12,120 bases of DNA from Bacillota bacterium (GTDB lineage: Bacteria > Bacillota > Clostridia > Christensenellales > CAG-138): positions 1 through 12,120 of the forward strand of contig JAEWMV010000203.1 in the NCBI GenBank assembly GCA_023393045.1, given 5' to 3'. A model generated the notes under the pieces. That model worked only from the letters and a program-made list of their open reading frames with translations, was not told the DNA's origin and did not search any database. The position numbers and the translations under genes were made by a program. Shown here piece after piece: positions 1 through 7,385 of this stretch. Within the stretch, counting starts at the first letter, position 1. Each line of letters begins with the position of its first letter.

Positions 1-250
1 CGTCGCACAAGGGCAGCATGTCCGCCGCCGTGGCGACGAGCGTGTTTTCATAAATATAAATGCCGGGCTTGGCCGTGCCCGTCACGACGTCTATGGCTTC
101 CCCGTCGCGGCCGATGGAGGTGAGCGCGAGCGTCATGCCCGCGTCCCGAAGCTCGTGGATGATGCGGTTTAACACCGTCGTCTTCCCGGCGTTCTTGGAC
201 ATGCCGATGATGGAAAGCGAGCGATAGCCGCGTATGTGCTCGGCAAGCAT
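1..250 (-). CDS. P-loop nucleotide-binding protein, possibly KamB-like (3' end cut by window)
   Basis: Reading the minus strand from the ATG at 250-248 gives 83 residues with no stop before the window edge, so the gene is partial. It opens with a hydrophobic strand (SLSIIG, residues 11-16) followed by a phosphate-binding loop GMSKNAGKTT (16-25). The loop has one residue more between its glycines than a canonical Walker A. A second recognisable stretch is TSIGRDGEAIDVVTGTAKPG. This combination resembles, from memory, the KamB-type accessory subunit that reactivates lysine 5,6-aminomutase in lysine fermenters; the kal gene at the other end of the window is consistent with that. The start lies 5 bases after the transketolase stop, so the gene is probably co-transcribed and translationally coupled; no strong ribosome binding site is visible. 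A MobB-like or other small P-loop GTPase is the main alternative. The coding call is fairly sure; the function is tentative. Confidence 0.6.
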   Translation of the reverse strand, partial: MLAEHIRGYRSLSIIGMSKNAGKTTVLNRIIHELRDAGMTLALTSIGRDGEAIDVVTGTAKPGIYIYENTLVATAADMLPLCD

Positions 251-255
251 GGCTT

Positions 256-2232
256 TTATTTGCCCAGCAGGCGCAGGGCCGCGCCCGCGACCTCGTCCGC
301 CGTGAAGCCCAGCTCCTCAAAGAGCCGCCCCGCAGGCGCGGACGCGCCGAAGTGGTCGATGCCGATGACAACGCCTTCCGGTCCCACGTAGCGGTGCCAG
401 CCGAAGGTACTGCCCGCCTCCACCGCCACGCGGCAGCGCATTTCGGGCGGAAGCACTTCGTCCTGATACTCCTTGGGCTGCCTGCGGAAGAGGTCCATGC
501 AGGGCATGGACACGAGCCGCGCCGTGATGCCGCGCACGCTTAGCATATCCGCCGCCTTGTAGATGAGCTCCACCTCGGAGCCTGAGGCGATGAGTATCAC
601 GTCGGGCTTTTTGTCATGCGCGTCGCGCAGGATATACCCGCCGCGAAGCGCGCCCTCATTGGTTTCCTTATACTGCGGCATGTTCTGGCGGGAGAGGGCG
701 AGCACGCTCGGCTCCTTCGCCTGAAGCGCCGCGAGATAAGCGTAATTCGTCTCCTTTTGATCCGCGGGGCGGAACACCAGCACGTCCGGCGTGGCGCGAA
801 GCGCCGCAAGCTGCTCGACGGGCTGGTGCGTAGGGCCGTCCTCGCCCACGCCGATGCTGTCGTGCGTGAGGATGTAGAGCACGGGCAGCTTCATGAGGGC
901 GGAAAGGCGCAGCGCGGGCTTCACATAGTCCGCGAACACAAAAAACGTGGCGCAAAACGCGCGCAGGCCGCCGTAGAGCGCGATGCCGTTGGCGACGGCC
1001 GCCATCGCAAGCTCGCGCACGCCGAAGTGGATATTGCAGCCTTCGGGCGTTTCGGGGGAGAAATAGGGCGAGCCTTTCAGCTCCGTGTTGTTGGAGGGGG
1101 CGAGGTCGGCGCTGCCGCCGAAGAGGTCGGGCATTTTAGAGAAGAGCGCATTGAGCGCCGCACCCGAGCAGACGCGCGTCGCCATGGGTGCGTCCGCCGA
1201 TACGGAAAGGAGCGCGTCGACGGCTTCCTTGGGCACGTCCCCCGCGCGAAAAGCGTCCAGCTGCCCTGCGAGTTCGGGGTATTGCGCGCGGTAGCGCGCG
1301 TAGAGTTCGTCATACTTACGGTGTTCTGCGGCGCCCAGCTGCGCGAGCGCCTCGTAATGGGCGTACACGTCCCGGGGTATTTCAAAGGGGGCGTACTCCC
1401 ATTTGAGCCGCGCCTTCATGTCCGCCACGCACTCCTCGCCCAGCGGCGCGCCGTGCGCGCCGTGGCTGCCCTCCTTGAGCGTGCCGCGCGCGATTTCGGT
1501 TTTTATGATGATGAGACTGGGCCTTTCCGTTTCAAGCTTGGCCTCCTCTATGGCAAGGCCGATTGCGGCGATGTCCTCGCCGTCCTCCACCGTGTTGACC
1601 TGCCAGCCCAGCGCCCTGTAGCGCGCGGCGACGTCCTCGGTGAAGGCGAGGCCCGTGTCCCCCTCGATGGTGATGTGGTTGCTGTCGTAGAGCGCAATGA
1701 GTTTGTCCAGCTTAAGCGTGCCGGCTAAGCTCGCCGCCTCATTGGTGATGCCCTCCATCATGCATCCGTCGCTCATGAGCACGAACGTGTGGTTGTCGAC
1801 GACGGGGAAGTCTTCTCTATTGAATATTGCCGCAAGGTGCGCCTCCGCCATCGCCATGCCCACCGCCATCGCGAAGCCCTGCCCGAGCGGGCCGGTGGTC
1901 GCTTCCACGCCAATGGTGTGGCCATATTCCGGATGGCCGGGCGTAAGGCTGCCGTACTGGCGGAATTCCTTTAAATCCTCTGTCGTGAGGCCGTATCCGT
2001 AAAGATGCAGCAGCGCGTATTCGAGCATGGATGCGTGGCCGGAGGAGAGCACGAACCTGTCCCTTCCCGCCCAGCCGGGCGCTTTGGGATCGTGGCGCAT
2101 GACGCTCCATAGCGCGTACGCTGCGGGCGCGATGCCGATGGGCATGCCGGGGTGGCCGCTTTTGGCCTTTTGCACCGCGTCCGCCGCGAGCACCCGTATC
2201 GCGCTTACCGCCTTTTGTTCGATGGGTCGCAT
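256..2232 (-). CDS. tkt: Transketolase
   Basis: A complete 658-residue, thiamine-diphosphate-dependent transketolase. It moves two-carbon ketol units between sugar phosphates in the non-oxidative pentose phosphate pathway, in the cytoplasm. Visible family landmarks in order: GHPGMPIG (27-34), GHASMLEY (65-72), GPLGQG (114-119), the TPP/metal motif region SDGCMMEG (154-161) with the paired asparagine in DSN (183-185), SHGAHGAPLG (256-265), GGSADLAPSNNT (372-383), the catalytic glutamate in FGVRELAM (E407) and the hallmark THDSIGVGEDGPTHQPVEQ (456-474). The first glycine of the usual GDG motif is serine here, while the metal-binding aspartate (D155) is kept. Length is normal for the family. The ATG has a good ribosome binding site (GGAGGT on the minus strand, about 2240-2245) with roughly 7 bases of spacing. 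The gene is transcribed divergently from ogt. Nothing suggests it is impaired. Confidence 0.97.
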   Translation of the reverse strand: MRPIEQKAVSAIRVLAADAVQKAKSGHPGMPIGIAPAAYALWSVMRHDPKAPGWAGRDRFVLSSGHASMLEYALLHLYGYGLTTEDLKEFRQYGSLTPGHPEYGHTIGVEATTGPLGQGFAMAVGMAMAEAHLAAIFNREDFPVVDNHTFVLMSDGCMMEGITNEAASLAGTLKLDKLIALYDSNHITIEGDTGLAFTEDVAARYRALGWQVNTVEDGEDIAAIGLAIEEAKLETERPSLIIIKTEIARGTLKEGSHGAHGAPLGEECVADMKARLKWEYAPFEIPRDVYAHYEALAQLGAAEHRKYDELYARYRAQYPELAGQLDAFRAGDVPKEAVDALLSVSADAPMATRVCSGAALNALFSKMPDLFGGSADLAPSNNTELKGSPYFSPETPEGCNIHFGVRELAMAAVANGIALYGGLRAFCATFFVFADYVKPALRLSALMKLPVLYILTHDSIGVGEDGPTHQPVEQLAALRATPDVLVFRPADQKETNYAYLAALQAKEPSVLALSRQNMPQYKETNEGALRGGYILRDAHDKKPDVILIASGSEVELIYKAADMLSVRGITARLVSMPCMDLFRRQPKEYQDEVLPPEMRCRVAVEAGSTFGWHRYVGPEGVVIGIDHFGASAPAGRLFEELGFTADEVAGAALRLLGK

Positions 2233-2248
2233 GGATATTACCTCCGGT

Positions 2249-2277
2249 TTGCATTATTTCATACCATAGGGTATTAT
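2249..2277 (+). promoter_or_regulatory. Promoter for ogt, overlapping the tkt promoter
   Basis: TTGCAT (2249-2254), a 17-base spacer and TATTAT (2272-2277) form a plausible sigma-A promoter pointing right, with a predicted start near 2284. Its -10 lies on the same bases as the tkt -10 on the other strand. The predicted start also favours the ogt initiation codon at 2309, because an ATG at 2291 would have almost no leader. Confidence 0.5.
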
Positions 2278-2281
2278 AGCA
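2273..2281 (-). promoter_or_regulatory. Extended -10 promoter for tkt
   Basis: On the minus strand the sequence reads TGCTATAAT, a perfect sigma-A -10 hexamer (2278-2273) preceded by the TGn extension. At 17-base spacing the -35 position holds only a weak match (GTTCCT, 2301-2296), which an extended -10 can tolerate. The predicted start, near 2266, would leave a leader of about 34 bases that includes the tkt ribosome binding site. Confidence 0.65.
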
Positions 2282-2308
2282 TATCGCCACATGAAAGGAA
2301 CGGCCAAT

Positions 2309-2779
2309 ATGCATTATTTCGCTTTCATCAACACCCCCATAGGCCGCCTGACGGCCCTTGAAAAGGACGGCGCGCTGGTCTTCCTCGGCCTTGAAAAAAC
2401 GCCGCGGGAAGGGGCGCTCGAAAAGGAAACGCCGCTGCTCGCCGACCTTCGCGCACAGCTTGGCGAATACTTCGCGGGCGCGCGCAAAAACTTCGACATA
2501 CCGCTTGCGCCCGAGGGCGGCACGCCGTGGCAGAGGAAATGCTGGGAAGGGCTTCTGGATATCCCCTACGGCGAAACGCGCACCTACGGCTATCTTGCGT
2601 CCTTCGCCGGAAACGCATGCGCGGCGCGCGCGGCGGGCGGCGCATGCCACGCGAACCCCATACTGATCCTCATCCCGTGCCACCGCGTCATCGGCAAAAA
2701 CGGCTCGCTCACGGGTTTCGGCGCAGGCATGGACGCCAAGGAGAGGCTCCTTGCGCTTGAAAAAGCGGGTTTAAGTTGA
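2309..2779 (+). CDS. ogt: Methylated-DNA--protein-cysteine S-methyltransferase
   Basis: Encodes a 156-residue suicide DNA-repair protein that removes O6-alkyl groups from guanine by transferring them to its own cysteine. The active-site signature IPCHRVIGKNGSLTGFGAG (122-140) contains the acceptor C124. Upstream are the GTPWQRKCWEGLLDIPYGETRTY stretch (71-93) and the recognition helix with its arginine finger in AARAAGGACHANP (R107). The usual AN..NP of that helix reads AC..NP, a small departure. An in-frame ATG at 2291 would add six residues. The ATG at 2309 is preferred: AAAGGA (2294-2299) lies about 9 bases before it, the protein then begins in the family-typical way (YFAFINTPIG), and the upstream ATG has no ribosome binding site. 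The gene stands alone on the plus strand, divergent from tkt. No terminator is seen after it. Either Ogt or MGMT naming would fit; the activity itself is clear. Confidence 0.95.
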   Translation: MHYFAFINTPIGRLTALEKDGALVFLGLEKTPREGALEKETPLLADLRAQLGEYFAGARKNFDIPLAPEGGTPWQRKCWEGLLDIPYGETRTYGYLASFAGNACAARAAGGACHANPILILIPCHRVIGKNGSLTGFGAGMDAKERLLALEKAGLS

Positions 2780-2811
2780 CATTGGCGCCACATTGTGGAT
2801 ATCCGTCCAGC

Positions 2812-2840
2812 TTGCCACATATAAGAAAATGCGCTACAAT
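2812..2840 (+). promoter_or_regulatory. Sigma-A-type promoter of the asp23-fakA-recG operon
   Basis: TTGCCA (2812-2817), a 17-base spacer and TACAAT (2835-2840) give a near-consensus promoter with a predicted start around 2847. It is followed by a strong ribosome binding site, AAGGAGGT (2871-2878). A consensus TTGACA also occurs at 2776-2781 across the ogt stop codon, but no good -10 lies at the proper distance from it. Confidence 0.75.
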
Positions 2841-2884
2841 AAAATTTACTACGGAATCATCTATCATCTTAAGGAGGTAAGCGA

Positions 2885-3238
2885 ATGCCGGGAGTCATTA
2901 CGACGGCACTGGGCAGAATCAGCATCCCGGACGATATCATAGCGACCATCGCGGGCTATGCCGCGACGGAGAACTACGGCATCGTCGGGATGAGCGCGAA
3001 AACCGCCGGGGACCAGTTCTGGCAGATCGTCGGCGGGGACAATCAGAAGCGCGGCGTCAAAATCACAACGCTCGGCGAGGACGAAATCGATATCGACCTC
3101 TATGTGACGCTGATTTACGGCGCATCGCTGCCTGCCGTGGCGCAAAACGCCATAGGCAACGTACGCTACCGCGTGGAGGAGCTGACGGGCTTGAAGGTCA
3201 AGAACGTCAACGTCCATGTGGAGGGCGTGCGCGCATAG
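2885..3238 (+). CDS. Asp23/Gls24 family envelope stress protein (YloU-like)
   Basis: A 117-residue protein of the Asp23/Gls24 family. The N-terminal part has the family pattern of an early strand (GRISIPDDIIATIAGYAA, residues 10-27) followed by YGIVGM (31-36). It ends with the alternating strand VKNVNVHVEGV (105-115). There is no signal peptide and no membrane segment, so it is cytoplasmic or membrane-associated through partners. In Staphylococcus a member of the family coats the inner membrane face; the role of the short YloU type is not established. The start is fixed by AAGGAGGT 6-7 bases upstream. The order yloU-like, fakA/yloV-like, recG is widely conserved in Firmicutes, which supports the assignment. 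Here ogt and tkt, rather than the often-adjacent rpmB, lie upstream. Confidence 0.9.
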   Translation: MPGVITTALGRISIPDDIIATIAGYAATENYGIVGMSAKTAGDQFWQIVGGDNQKRGVKITTLGEDEIDIDLYVTLIYGASLPAVAQNAIGNVRYRVEELTGLKVKNVNVHVEGVRA

Positions 3239-3291
3239 CAAATCGAAGTGGACGCGCGGGCACCCGCCCCGCGTTCCGGGAGGTAAAAGAG

Positions 3292-4929
3292 TTGGAAAAA
3301 ACGACCATCGGCGGGGCCATGCTCAAGGATATGCTCCTTACGGGCACGGCGCTGCTGGATAAAAGCAGGGCGCAGATCGACTCGCTCAACGTGTTCCCCG
3401 TGCCCGACGGGGACACGGGCTCCAATATGTTGATGACCATGCAAAGCGCGGTGCGCGAGATCAAGGAAGTCAAGAGCGACGCGGTGGCGGACATCGCGGC
3501 CGCGGCGGCGCTGGGCTCGCTCAAGGGCGCGCGCGGCAACTCCGGCGTCATCCTCTCGCAGATATTCCGCGGCTTTTCAAAGGCGCTTGCGGGCAAGCAG
3601 GAGATGGACGGCGCGGCGCTCTCGCTCGCGCTCACAATGGGGACCGAGGCCGCCTACAAGGCGGTAATGAAGCCGAGGGAGGGCACCATACTCACCGTGT
3701 CGCGCATGATGGCGGAAGCCGTCGCCGCCGCGGGCGCGGCGGGCGCAAACGTGTATAAGCTCGTGGACGTGATGATGGAGAGCGGCGAGGCCGCGCTTCG
3801 GCGCACGCCGGAGCTTTTGCCCGTATTGAGGGAAGCGGGCGTCGTCGATTCGGGCGGCAAGGGCCTTTTGACGATACTTCGCGGCTTCAAGATGGTGATG
3901 GACGGCGAGGAGGTCGATGATTACATCGAGGAAGAATCCTCCGCGCAGACGGCGTTTTCCGAGGAAGGCGCGGACATCGAGGGACTTGACGAAATCGAAT
4001 TCGGTTATTGTACGGAATTTTTCATCATCCATTTGGACGATACCTTTTGCGAAGCCGATCTCGACAAGTTCCGTGAAAAGCTCATGAAGATAGGCGATTC
4101 CGTAGTCGTCGCCAACGACGAGGGCTTTATCAAGGTGCATGTGCACTCCAATTATCCTGGCAAGATCATCCAGCTTGCGCTCCGTCTTGGCGAGGTGGAC
4201 AAAATCAAAATCGAAAACATGCGCGAGCAGAACCGAGAGCTGCTCGAGAACCTCAGAAAGAACGAGAAGGAGAACGCGGTGGTCGCGGTGAGCGCGGGTC
4301 CCGGGCTTGAGGAAGTGTTCCGCGCGCTGGGCGTTTCCGGCATCATCCCCGGCGGGCAGACCATGAACCCGAGCATAGAGAGCATCGGCCGCGCCATCAG
4401 GAAGGCCAACGCGCGAAACGTCTTCGTTCTCCCCAACAATCCCAACATCCTGCTCGCGGCCAAGCAGGCGGCGCAGCTTTCCGAACGCAACGTCAAGGTC
4501 ATCCCCACCAAAACGATGGTGGAGGGCATCTCCGCCGCGCTCGCCTTCAGCGAGGACGTGTCCGCAAACGACAATGCCGGGCAGATGGAAGACGCCATGG
4601 AAAACGTGCTCTCCGGCAGCGTCACCTATGCCGTGCGTTCCACCCAGGTGAACGGCAACAAGATCGCCGAGGGGGACATCATCGGCCTCTTTGGGGGCGA
4701 CATCACCCAGGTGGGCACGAGCGTGGACGATGTGACGCTGCGCCTTCTTCGGGACATGATAAACAAAAGGAACGGGGACGCCATCGTCACCCTCTTCTAT
4801 GGCGAAGGCATGGACGAGGCGAACGCAAAAGCCATCATCGACCTCGCGACGGCGGAGTTTCCGCGCGGCGAATTCACGGTGCAGTACGGCGGACAGCCGC
4901 TCTATTACTATCTGATTTCAGTCGAGTAA
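3292..4929 (+). CDS. DhaL-domain fatty acid kinase subunit FakA/YloV-like
   Basis: A 545-residue protein of the FakA/YloV family, close to the usual length. In Staphylococcus, FakA uses ATP to phosphorylate fatty acids carried by a FakB (DegV-type) protein, feeding exogenous fatty acids into phospholipid synthesis. The N-terminal DhaL (Dak2) kinase domain shows NVFPVPDGDTGSNM (33-46) with the metal/ATP-binding aspartates, GARGNSGVILSQIFRGF (79-95) and DSGGKGLLTIL (186-196). The middle domain contains FGYCTEFFI (C240) and KVHVHS (H283, H285), matching the Cys-His-His zinc site known in FakA. The remainder is the DegV-like C-terminal half. The start is TTG, chosen because GGGAGGT (3278-3284) lies 7 bases upstream. 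A 6-bp GC-rich stem (3255-3260 with 3268-3273) sits just before that ribosome binding site. The stop is immediately followed by the recG ATG, indicating translational coupling. No fakB gene is in the window. Confidence 0.92.
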   Translation: MEKTTIGGAMLKDMLLTGTALLDKSRAQIDSLNVFPVPDGDTGSNMLMTMQSAVREIKEVKSDAVADIAAAAALGSLKGARGNSGVILSQIFRGFSKALAGKQEMDGAALSLALTMGTEAAYKAVMKPREGTILTVSRMMAEAVAAAGAAGANVYKLVDVMMESGEAALRRTPELLPVLREAGVVDSGGKGLLTILRGFKMVMDGEEVDDYIEEESSAQTAFSEEGADIEGLDEIEFGYCTEFFIIHLDDTFCEADLDKFREKLMKIGDSVVVANDEGFIKVHVHSNYPGKIIQLALRLGEVDKIKIENMREQNRELLENLRKNEKENAVVAVSAGPGLEEVFRALGVSGIIPGGQTMNPSIESIGRAIRKANARNVFVLPNNPNILLAAKQAAQLSERNVKVIPTKTMVEGISAALAFSEDVSANDNAGQMEDAMENVLSGSVTYAVRSTQVNGNKIAEGDIIGLFGGDITQVGTSVDDVTLRLLRDMINKRNGDAIVTLFYGEGMDEANAKAIIDLATAEFPRGEFTVQYGGQPLYYYLISVE

Positions 4930-6930
4930 ATGGCGAGTACGCCCATCACAAGCATAAGAGGAATCGGCCCGCGCCGCGCCGAAGCGCTCGGCAAGCTGGG
5001 CCTTTTCTCTTTTATCGACCTCCTGCAAAACGCGCCGAAAGATTATCTTGATTATTCCAAATCCGCCCCCGCCTGCTCATACGAACACGGGGCGGACGCC
5101 GCCGTGCGCGTCACGCTCGCGTCTCCCGCGCGGCAGGTGCGCATACGGCGCGGCTTTACGATGACCGTCGCCCGCGCGCATGACGAGGCGGGCAGCGTGG
5201 AACTCGTCTGGTACAACCAGCCCTATCGCGCCAAATCGGTTGAAGCGGGAAAAACGGCCTACGCCTGCGGGAAAATAGACAGGCGGCGCGGCCTCAAGCT
5301 CGTGAACCCCGTGTTTTACGATGAGCTGCCGGGCATCGTGCCCGTGTATTCCACCGCCCGCGGCGTGTCGCAAAAACTGATACGCGATGCGGTGTCCGCG
5401 GCGCTCTCTCAATGCCTTTGCGGTATTGACGAAACGCTTCCCGAAGCGCTCCTCTCGCGCTACGGCCTCATGCCCTTGCAAAAGGCGCTTCTCGTGCTCC
5501 ACAAGCCGGCTGATTTGGAGGAGCTTGCGGAAGCCAAGCGCCGACTCGCCTTCGAGGACATGCTGCTCTACTCCATCATGCTCGCCATTTTGAAAAACGA
5601 GCGCAAAAAAGCGCGCGGCACGGCGTTTCGCGTCGAAGGTTTGCGGGAAGAATACTTATCGAAGCTGCCGTACCGGCCAACCGCCGCGCAGCTTCGCGCG
5701 ATGGACGAAATCGCGCGCGACATGGCCGCGCCCTCGCAGATGAACCGGCTTTTGCAGGGGGACGTGGGCAGCGGCAAGACCGCGGTGGCGATGTTTGCGA
5801 TGTACGCCGCCATAAAAAACGGCAAAAGCGCCGCGCTCATGGCGCCCACGGAGATACTCGCCGCACAGCATTATCAGACGCTTCAGGGTGTTTTCGCAAA
5901 AGACGTGGTGCTGCTTCGCGGCGGCATGAAGACGAAAGAGCGGCAAGACGCGCTCTGCCGCATCGCCGAAAAGCCCTGCGCGGTGGTGGGCACGCACGCT
6001 CTCATCACGGAAAGCCTCGCCCTTTCCAACCTCGGCCTTGTGATTGCGGACGAGCAGCACCGCTTCGGCGTGCGCCAGCGCGCCGCCATAGGCCGCAAGG
6101 GGGACGCGCCGGACACGCTCATCATGAGCGCCACGCCCATTCCGCGCACGCTCTCGCTCATACTCTACGGCGACCTCGACGTGAGCGTGCTCGACGAGCT
6201 TCCCCCGGGAAGGCAGCCCGTCGTCACGCGCGTGGTGCCGCAGAAAAAACGCGCGGACATGTATGGCTTCATCAAACGGGAAATAGAGCGCGGCCGCCAG
6301 GCCTTCGCGGTGTGCCCGCTCGTGGAGCAAAGCGACGCGCTCGGGGATGTGTTGAGCGCGGGCGAGCTCTACGAGGAACTCAAGAAATCGCTCGGCGTGC
6401 GCGTGGGGCTCATCCACGGCAGGCTCGCTGAAAAGGAGGCCGTCGCGGCGGCATTTCGGTGTGGCGAGATCGATCTGCTCGTTTCCACCACGGTGGTGGA
6501 GGTGGGCGTGGACGTGCCCAATGCGAGCATCATGGTCGTAGAGAACGCGGAGCGCTTCGGCCTCGCGCAGCTCCACCAGTTGCGCGGGCGCGTGGGGCGC
6601 GGGACGCAGGATGCATATTGCTTCCTTTTGAGCGAGGCAGATTCCGGTATCGCGCGCGAGCGGCTCAACATACTCACGGCGACCAACGACGGCTTTGAGA
6701 TCGCAAAGCGCGATCTTGAGCTGCGCGGCCCGGGCGAATTCCTGGGCACGCGCCAGCACGGTATGGACGCTTTTGCGGCGGCGCGCTTCGCATCGGATAT
6801 GCGCGCCCTCAACGAGGCGCGGGAAGCGGCCGACTGGCTTGTTGAAACGGGCGGCGCGGGGGCGCGGGCGCTCATGGACACGGCGCGCGCGAAGCTCGCT
6901 TCGCTTGAAAATACCGTTGCAAAAAATTAA
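4930..6930 (+). CDS. recG: ATP-dependent DNA helicase RecG
   Basis: A 666-residue superfamily 2 helicase, slightly shorter than the roughly 680-690 residues of well-known RecG proteins. RecG remodels stalled replication forks and branched recombination intermediates. The N-terminal wedge/OB region occupies about residues 1-230 and includes the family opening SIRGIGPRRAEALGKLG. The motor follows: Walker A GDVGSGKT (277-284), MAPTEILAAQH (304-314), motif II DEQHRFG (374-380), SATPIPRTL (400-408), LIHGRLAEKEK-like region near 494-503, STTVVEVGVDVPNA (519-532) and QLHQLRGRVGRG (547-558). The C-terminal part carries the RecG-type ELRGPGEFLGTRQHG stretch. The ATG directly abuts the upstream stop codon with no gap, so it is translationally coupled to the fakA-like gene. 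The genus-typical rsmD-coaD continuation is not present; a spore protein gene follows instead. Confidence 0.97.
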   Translation: MASTPITSIRGIGPRRAEALGKLGLFSFIDLLQNAPKDYLDYSKSAPACSYEHGADAAVRVTLASPARQVRIRRGFTMTVARAHDEAGSVELVWYNQPYRAKSVEAGKTAYACGKIDRRRGLKLVNPVFYDELPGIVPVYSTARGVSQKLIRDAVSAALSQCLCGIDETLPEALLSRYGLMPLQKALLVLHKPADLEELAEAKRRLAFEDMLLYSIMLAILKNERKKARGTAFRVEGLREEYLSKLPYRPTAAQLRAMDEIARDMAAPSQMNRLLQGDVGSGKTAVAMFAMYAAIKNGKSAALMAPTEILAAQHYQTLQGVFAKDVVLLRGGMKTKERQDALCRIAEKPCAVVGTHALITESLALSNLGLVIADEQHRFGVRQRAAIGRKGDAPDTLIMSATPIPRTLSLILYGDLDVSVLDELPPGRQPVVTRVVPQKKRADMYGFIKREIERGRQAFAVCPLVEQSDALGDVLSAGELYEELKKSLGVRVGLIHGRLAEKEAVAAAFRCGEIDLLVSTTVVEVGVDVPNASIMVVENAERFGLAQLHQLRGRVGRGTQDAYCFLLSEADSGIARERLNILTATNDGFEIAKRDLELRGPGEFLGTRQHGMDAFAAARFASDMRALNEAREAADWLVETGGAGARALMDTARAKLASLENTVAKN

Positions 6931-7003
6931 AAAAGCAGCATTTTCTTCACGTATTATCATTATCCATTCGTTCAACTATTTGCCATTCATAATCCTCATC
7001 GCA

Positions 7004-7032
7004 TCCGTGAAACATAAAAACAGCATCACGGA
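7004..7032 (+). other. Inverted repeat in the SASP leader
   Basis: TCCGTGA (7004-7010) and TCACGGA (7026-7032) are exact reverse complements, separated by 15 A-rich bases. The repeat ends 5 bases before the SASP ribosome binding site. It could be an operator or a short leader hairpin; its function is unknown. The 121-base gap that holds it (6931-7051) is markedly AT-richer than the surrounding genes and shows no convincing sigma-G -35/-10 pair by eye. Confidence 0.4.
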
Positions 7033-7051
7033 AACGAAAGGAGGTGCACAC

Positions 7052-7294
7052 ATGACCAACAGTAACAACAGCCAACTGAGTGGCAGCAACCCGTACCAGA
7101 CCAGCAACAGGCAGAATAAGCAGAAGCTTGAGAGCTTCAAGAGTGAGGTCGCCAGCTCCCTCGGCGTAAATCTCAAGTCGGGATACAACGGTGACATCAC
7201 CGCGCGTCAGGCGGGTTCCATCGGCGGCGAAATGGTCAAACGCATGATCGCTTACGCCGCGAACAACATGAGCCCCGGTAGCTCGAATCAGTAA
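7052..7294 (+). CDS. Alpha/beta-type small acid-soluble spore protein
   Basis: An 80-residue protein that would coat and protect DNA in dormant spores and be degraded at germination. The first 28 residues are a variable, Asn/Ser/Gln-rich tail. Then comes FKSEVASSLGV (29-39), which matches the region cut by the germination protease GPR, and the conserved DNA-binding stretch DITARQAGSIGGEMVKRMI (48-66). The start is fixed by AAAGGAGGTG (7037-7046) a few bases before the ATG; longer in-frame upstream sequence belongs to an out-of-frame reading of recG and is not part of the gene. Expression would be expected in the forespore under sigma G, though no clear promoter was recognised. The gene lies between recG and a strong hairpin, so it is probably a single-gene unit. 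It is the main evidence that the organism forms endospores. Confidence 0.93.
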   Translation: MTNSNNSQLSGSNPYQTSNRQNKQKLESFKSEVASSLGVNLKSGYNGDITARQAGSIGGEMVKRMIAYAANNMSPGSSNQ

Positions 7295-7342
7295 CCCTTT
7301 CCCACAAAGACAAATGACGATTGAACATCATTCCTAAAAGAG

Positions 7343-7375
7343 GAAGCGGCCCCGTTTTTTAAACGGGGCCGCTTC
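7343..7375 (+). terminator. Strong GC-rich hairpin after the SASP gene, probable terminator
   Basis: A perfect 15-bp stem (GAAGCGGCCCCGTTT, 7343-7357, with AAACGGGGCCGCTTC, 7361-7375) closes on a three-base loop. It lies 48 bases after the SASP stop. On the plus strand no U-tract follows the stem, so termination there would be atypical. On the minus strand the stem is followed by CCTCTTTTAGG, a partial U-tract, yet no minus-strand gene ends here. The hairpin is certain; the direction and efficiency of termination are not. Confidence 0.65.
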
Positions 7376-7385
7376 GCCGTGGATC

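Noticed and set aside
616..1728. Long open frame (370 codons) on the plus strand, antisense to tkt
   Set aside because: It lies wholly inside a clear transketolase, is arginine-rich with no recognisable domain, and is what GC-rich codon usage produces on the opposite strand.
2291..2308. Upstream in-frame ATG for ogt
   Set aside because: It has no ribosome binding site and almost no leader from the predicted promoter. The ATG at 2309 has AAAGGA in front and gives the normal N-terminus.
2776..2804. A second promoter starting from the consensus TTGACA at the ogt stop codon
   Set aside because: At 16-18 bases downstream the best hexamers are GATATC, ATATCC and TATCCG, poor -10 matches. The TTGCCA/TACAAT pair further on is much better.
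5656..6975. Long open frame (439 codons) on the minus strand, antisense to recG
   Set aside because: It is a shadow of the recG reading frame: His/Arg/Ala-rich composition, no family motif and no ribosome binding site seen.
6695..7294. An apparent 199-codon gene running from the end of recG into the spore protein
   Set aside because: The first part is an out-of-frame reading of recG. The real gene starts at 7052 with a strong ribosome binding site and family-typical sequence.
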